Below are positions 4,233 to 5,223 of a stretch of 5,223 nucleotides of DNA, piece after piece. Source of the DNA: Thermoproteota archaeon (GTDB lineage: Archaea > Thermoproteota > Korarchaeia > Korarchaeales > Korarchaeaceae). The notes below the pieces were generated by a model. That model was not told the DNA's origin. It was given only the letters and a program-made list of their open reading frames with translations, and ran no database searches. Made by a program: the position numbers and the translations under genes. The stretch lies in contig DRBY01000135.1 of the NCBI GenBank assembly GCA_011042755.1, forward strand, positions 1-5,223, in the 5' to 3' direction. The stretch's first letter is position 1. Each line of letters begins with the position of its first letter.

Positions 4233-5223
4233 GGAGCGCGTAGAGACAGATCAGCACCAGCAGAGTGCCAGCCACGAGATTCATTACGTGAAGCTTCTTG
4301 GTTCTCCAGACCTTGACCTCCCTCACCTTCCTCTGGAGGGCTCCCATGATCAGCAGGATGCCGATCAGCGGGGCCACGAAGATCAGGTTGTACATTCCGA
4401 GCAGCAGGATTCTCTCATAAGTCGGCAGACCCGCTAGGAGAGATGTAGCCACCAAATAGGGGCCGGACGAGCACGGGAGTAGGGTCACGCTGATGACTAG
4501 ACCGGCGGCGAACGCTAGGGGGATGCTGGCGGCCTTTGAAGTCCAATCAACGAGTTTAGACGTTGTCCTGTAGAGGGGGGCGGGCAGGGGGGACTTGAAT
4601 CTCCCCCCCAAAGATGTGCAGATCTCGTAGCTGCCAACCGCTATGCCCAAGACGGCAACGGCGTACTTCAGCCATGGAATGGCTGTGAACACCTCTATTA
4701 GACCAAAGCCGAGCGCGTAGTACGCCAGGAAGACTGCCACGATGAACGATGAACCGACTAAGACGGCTCTCCTTCTCCCGCCAGCTGATGTAGCCAGCAG
4801 GACGAGAGCCGTAAACACACTAAACGTGCAGGGGTTGACGCTGTCAGCCAGCGCGGCCGTGGCGACAGGCCAGATGACTTCTCTACTACTCGAGGCGGGC
4901 TCAGCGATAGTCACGCTGGTTGGCAGAGATCCCTTGAAGCACTCCGCTATCTGCGAACACAGATCGGGATCTGTCAGCGTTCGACGAGTTCCGTTTGGGT
5001 AGATTAAGAGTAGATAACCTCTGTCACGAGCGAGTTCGCACCAGAATTCTGGATTCTTCTCGGGTAGTCCAGCCACTACCGCAACGAGCTTGTCGTCGCA
5101 CATCACGCCCGTGAGGGGCGTCACTCTGTCCCATGATGGCAGGTCGGGGAAAACCAGCTCGTAGATCTTCTCGTAGATCATGACGCGAGTCTCGTTCTTG
5201 TAGAAGTCGTTAAATATGACTGA
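4222..5223 (-). CDS. ccdA: CcdA/DsbD-type thiol-disulfide transmembrane protein (5' end uncertain, possibly cut by window edge)
   Basis: Proteins of this family carry reducing equivalents from cytoplasmic thioredoxin across the membrane to extracytoplasmic thiols, for cytochrome c maturation or general disulfide reduction. Numbered from ATG 5181, about six hydrophobic segments run from residue 102 to the end. They contain the two conserved reactive cysteines, in DSVNPC (C118) and LLPCSSGPY (C237). An N-terminal domain of about 100 residues precedes them, with C28, C48, C75 and C81 but no CxxC, and I do not recognise it. The first segment begins only at residue 102, so there is no signal peptide from ATG 5181, although the CcdA N-terminus normally faces outward. 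The frame stays open upstream to the right edge and reads plausibly (VIFNDFYKNE), so the true start may lie outside. Alternatively TTAAATATG at 5210-5218 could be a TATA-like box for a nearly leaderless ATG 5181. No SD precedes that ATG. The stop TGA overlaps the end of the radical SAM gene. Confidence 0.85.
   Translation of the reverse strand, partial: SVIFNDFYKNETRVMIYEKIYELVFPDLPSWDRVTPLTGVMCDDKLVAVVAGLPEKNPEFWCELARDRGYLLLIYPNGTRRTLTDPDLCSQIAECFKGSLPTSVTIAEPASSSREVIWPVATAALADSVNPCTFSVFTALVLLATSAGGRRRAVLVGSSFIVAVFLAYYALGFGLIEVFTAIPWLKYAVAVLGIAVGSYEICTSLGGRFKSPLPAPLYRTTSKLVDWTSKAASIPLAFAAGLVISVTLLPCSSGPYLVATSLLAGLPTYERILLLGMYNLIFVAPLIGILLIMGALQRKVREVKVWRTKKLHVMNLVAGTLLVLICLYALLTW
5210..5218 (-). 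promoter_or_regulatory. Possible TATA-like element upstream of ccdA ATG
   Basis: The minus strand reads CATATTTAA here, the most AT-rich patch near the right edge. It is centred about 33 bases before ATG 5181, compatible with a transcript with a very short leader. The same bases also form an open reading frame in phase with ccdA, so they may be coding instead. Both readings stay open. Confidence 0.25.

Noticed and set aside
3818..5002. Antisense frames over the second radical SAM gene (3818-4228) and ccdA (4742-5002)
   Set aside because: They are shadows of genes with clear conserved motifs, and none has an SD or family features of its own.

Overview
The window looks like part of a thermophilic archaeal genome. 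It is GC-rich and gene-dense, arginine is encoded mostly by AGG/AGA, and strong Shine-Dalgarno sequences of the GGAGGTGA type precede several genes. It carries an archaeal-type ATP-dependent DNA ligase, a lipoate-protein ligase split into two genes, and a pair of radical SAM proteins matching the two-component archaeal lipoyl synthase (LipS1/LipS2). A deep-branching TACK-like lineage would fit, but I cannot name the organism from this sequence.

Layout. On the minus strand, reading from the centre to the left edge: lplA, lplB (4-nt gap, SD overlapping the lplA stop), then a DNA ligase gene that runs off the left edge. Diverging from lplA on the plus strand are two overlapping radical SAM genes, COG2516-like then COG1856-like. 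The second ends in an 11-nt tail-to-tail overlap with a minus-strand ccdA-like membrane gene that reaches the right edge. No stretch above about 70 bases lacks a gene, and I see no RNA genes, insertion sequences, CRISPR arrays or integration sites.

How the genes fit together. The four central genes form a compact lipoate module. LplA/LplB would activate lipoate or octanoate with ATP and load it on a carrier lysine (GcvH, a 2-oxoacid dehydrogenase E2, or a lipoate-binding protein, none of which lie in the window). The two radical SAM enzymes would then insert sulfur at C6 and C8 of a bound octanoyl group. This resembles the sLpl(AB)-LipS1-LipS2 assembly route described in archaea and sulfur-oxidising prokaryotes, not the classical LipB-LipA route. 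One AT-rich element in the short divergent spacer may serve both arms. The CcdA-like protein moves reducing equivalents across the membrane and has no proven link to the module.

Most unusual signal. Several genes appear to start at near-cognate codons. The second radical SAM gene has no ATG/GTG/TTG upstream of its CxxxCxxC motif and seems to start at CTG behind a GGAGGTGG SD. The DNA ligase aligns best with an ACG start behind GAGGGG. lplA reaches its conserved N-terminal tryptophan only from a CTG behind GGGTGAG.
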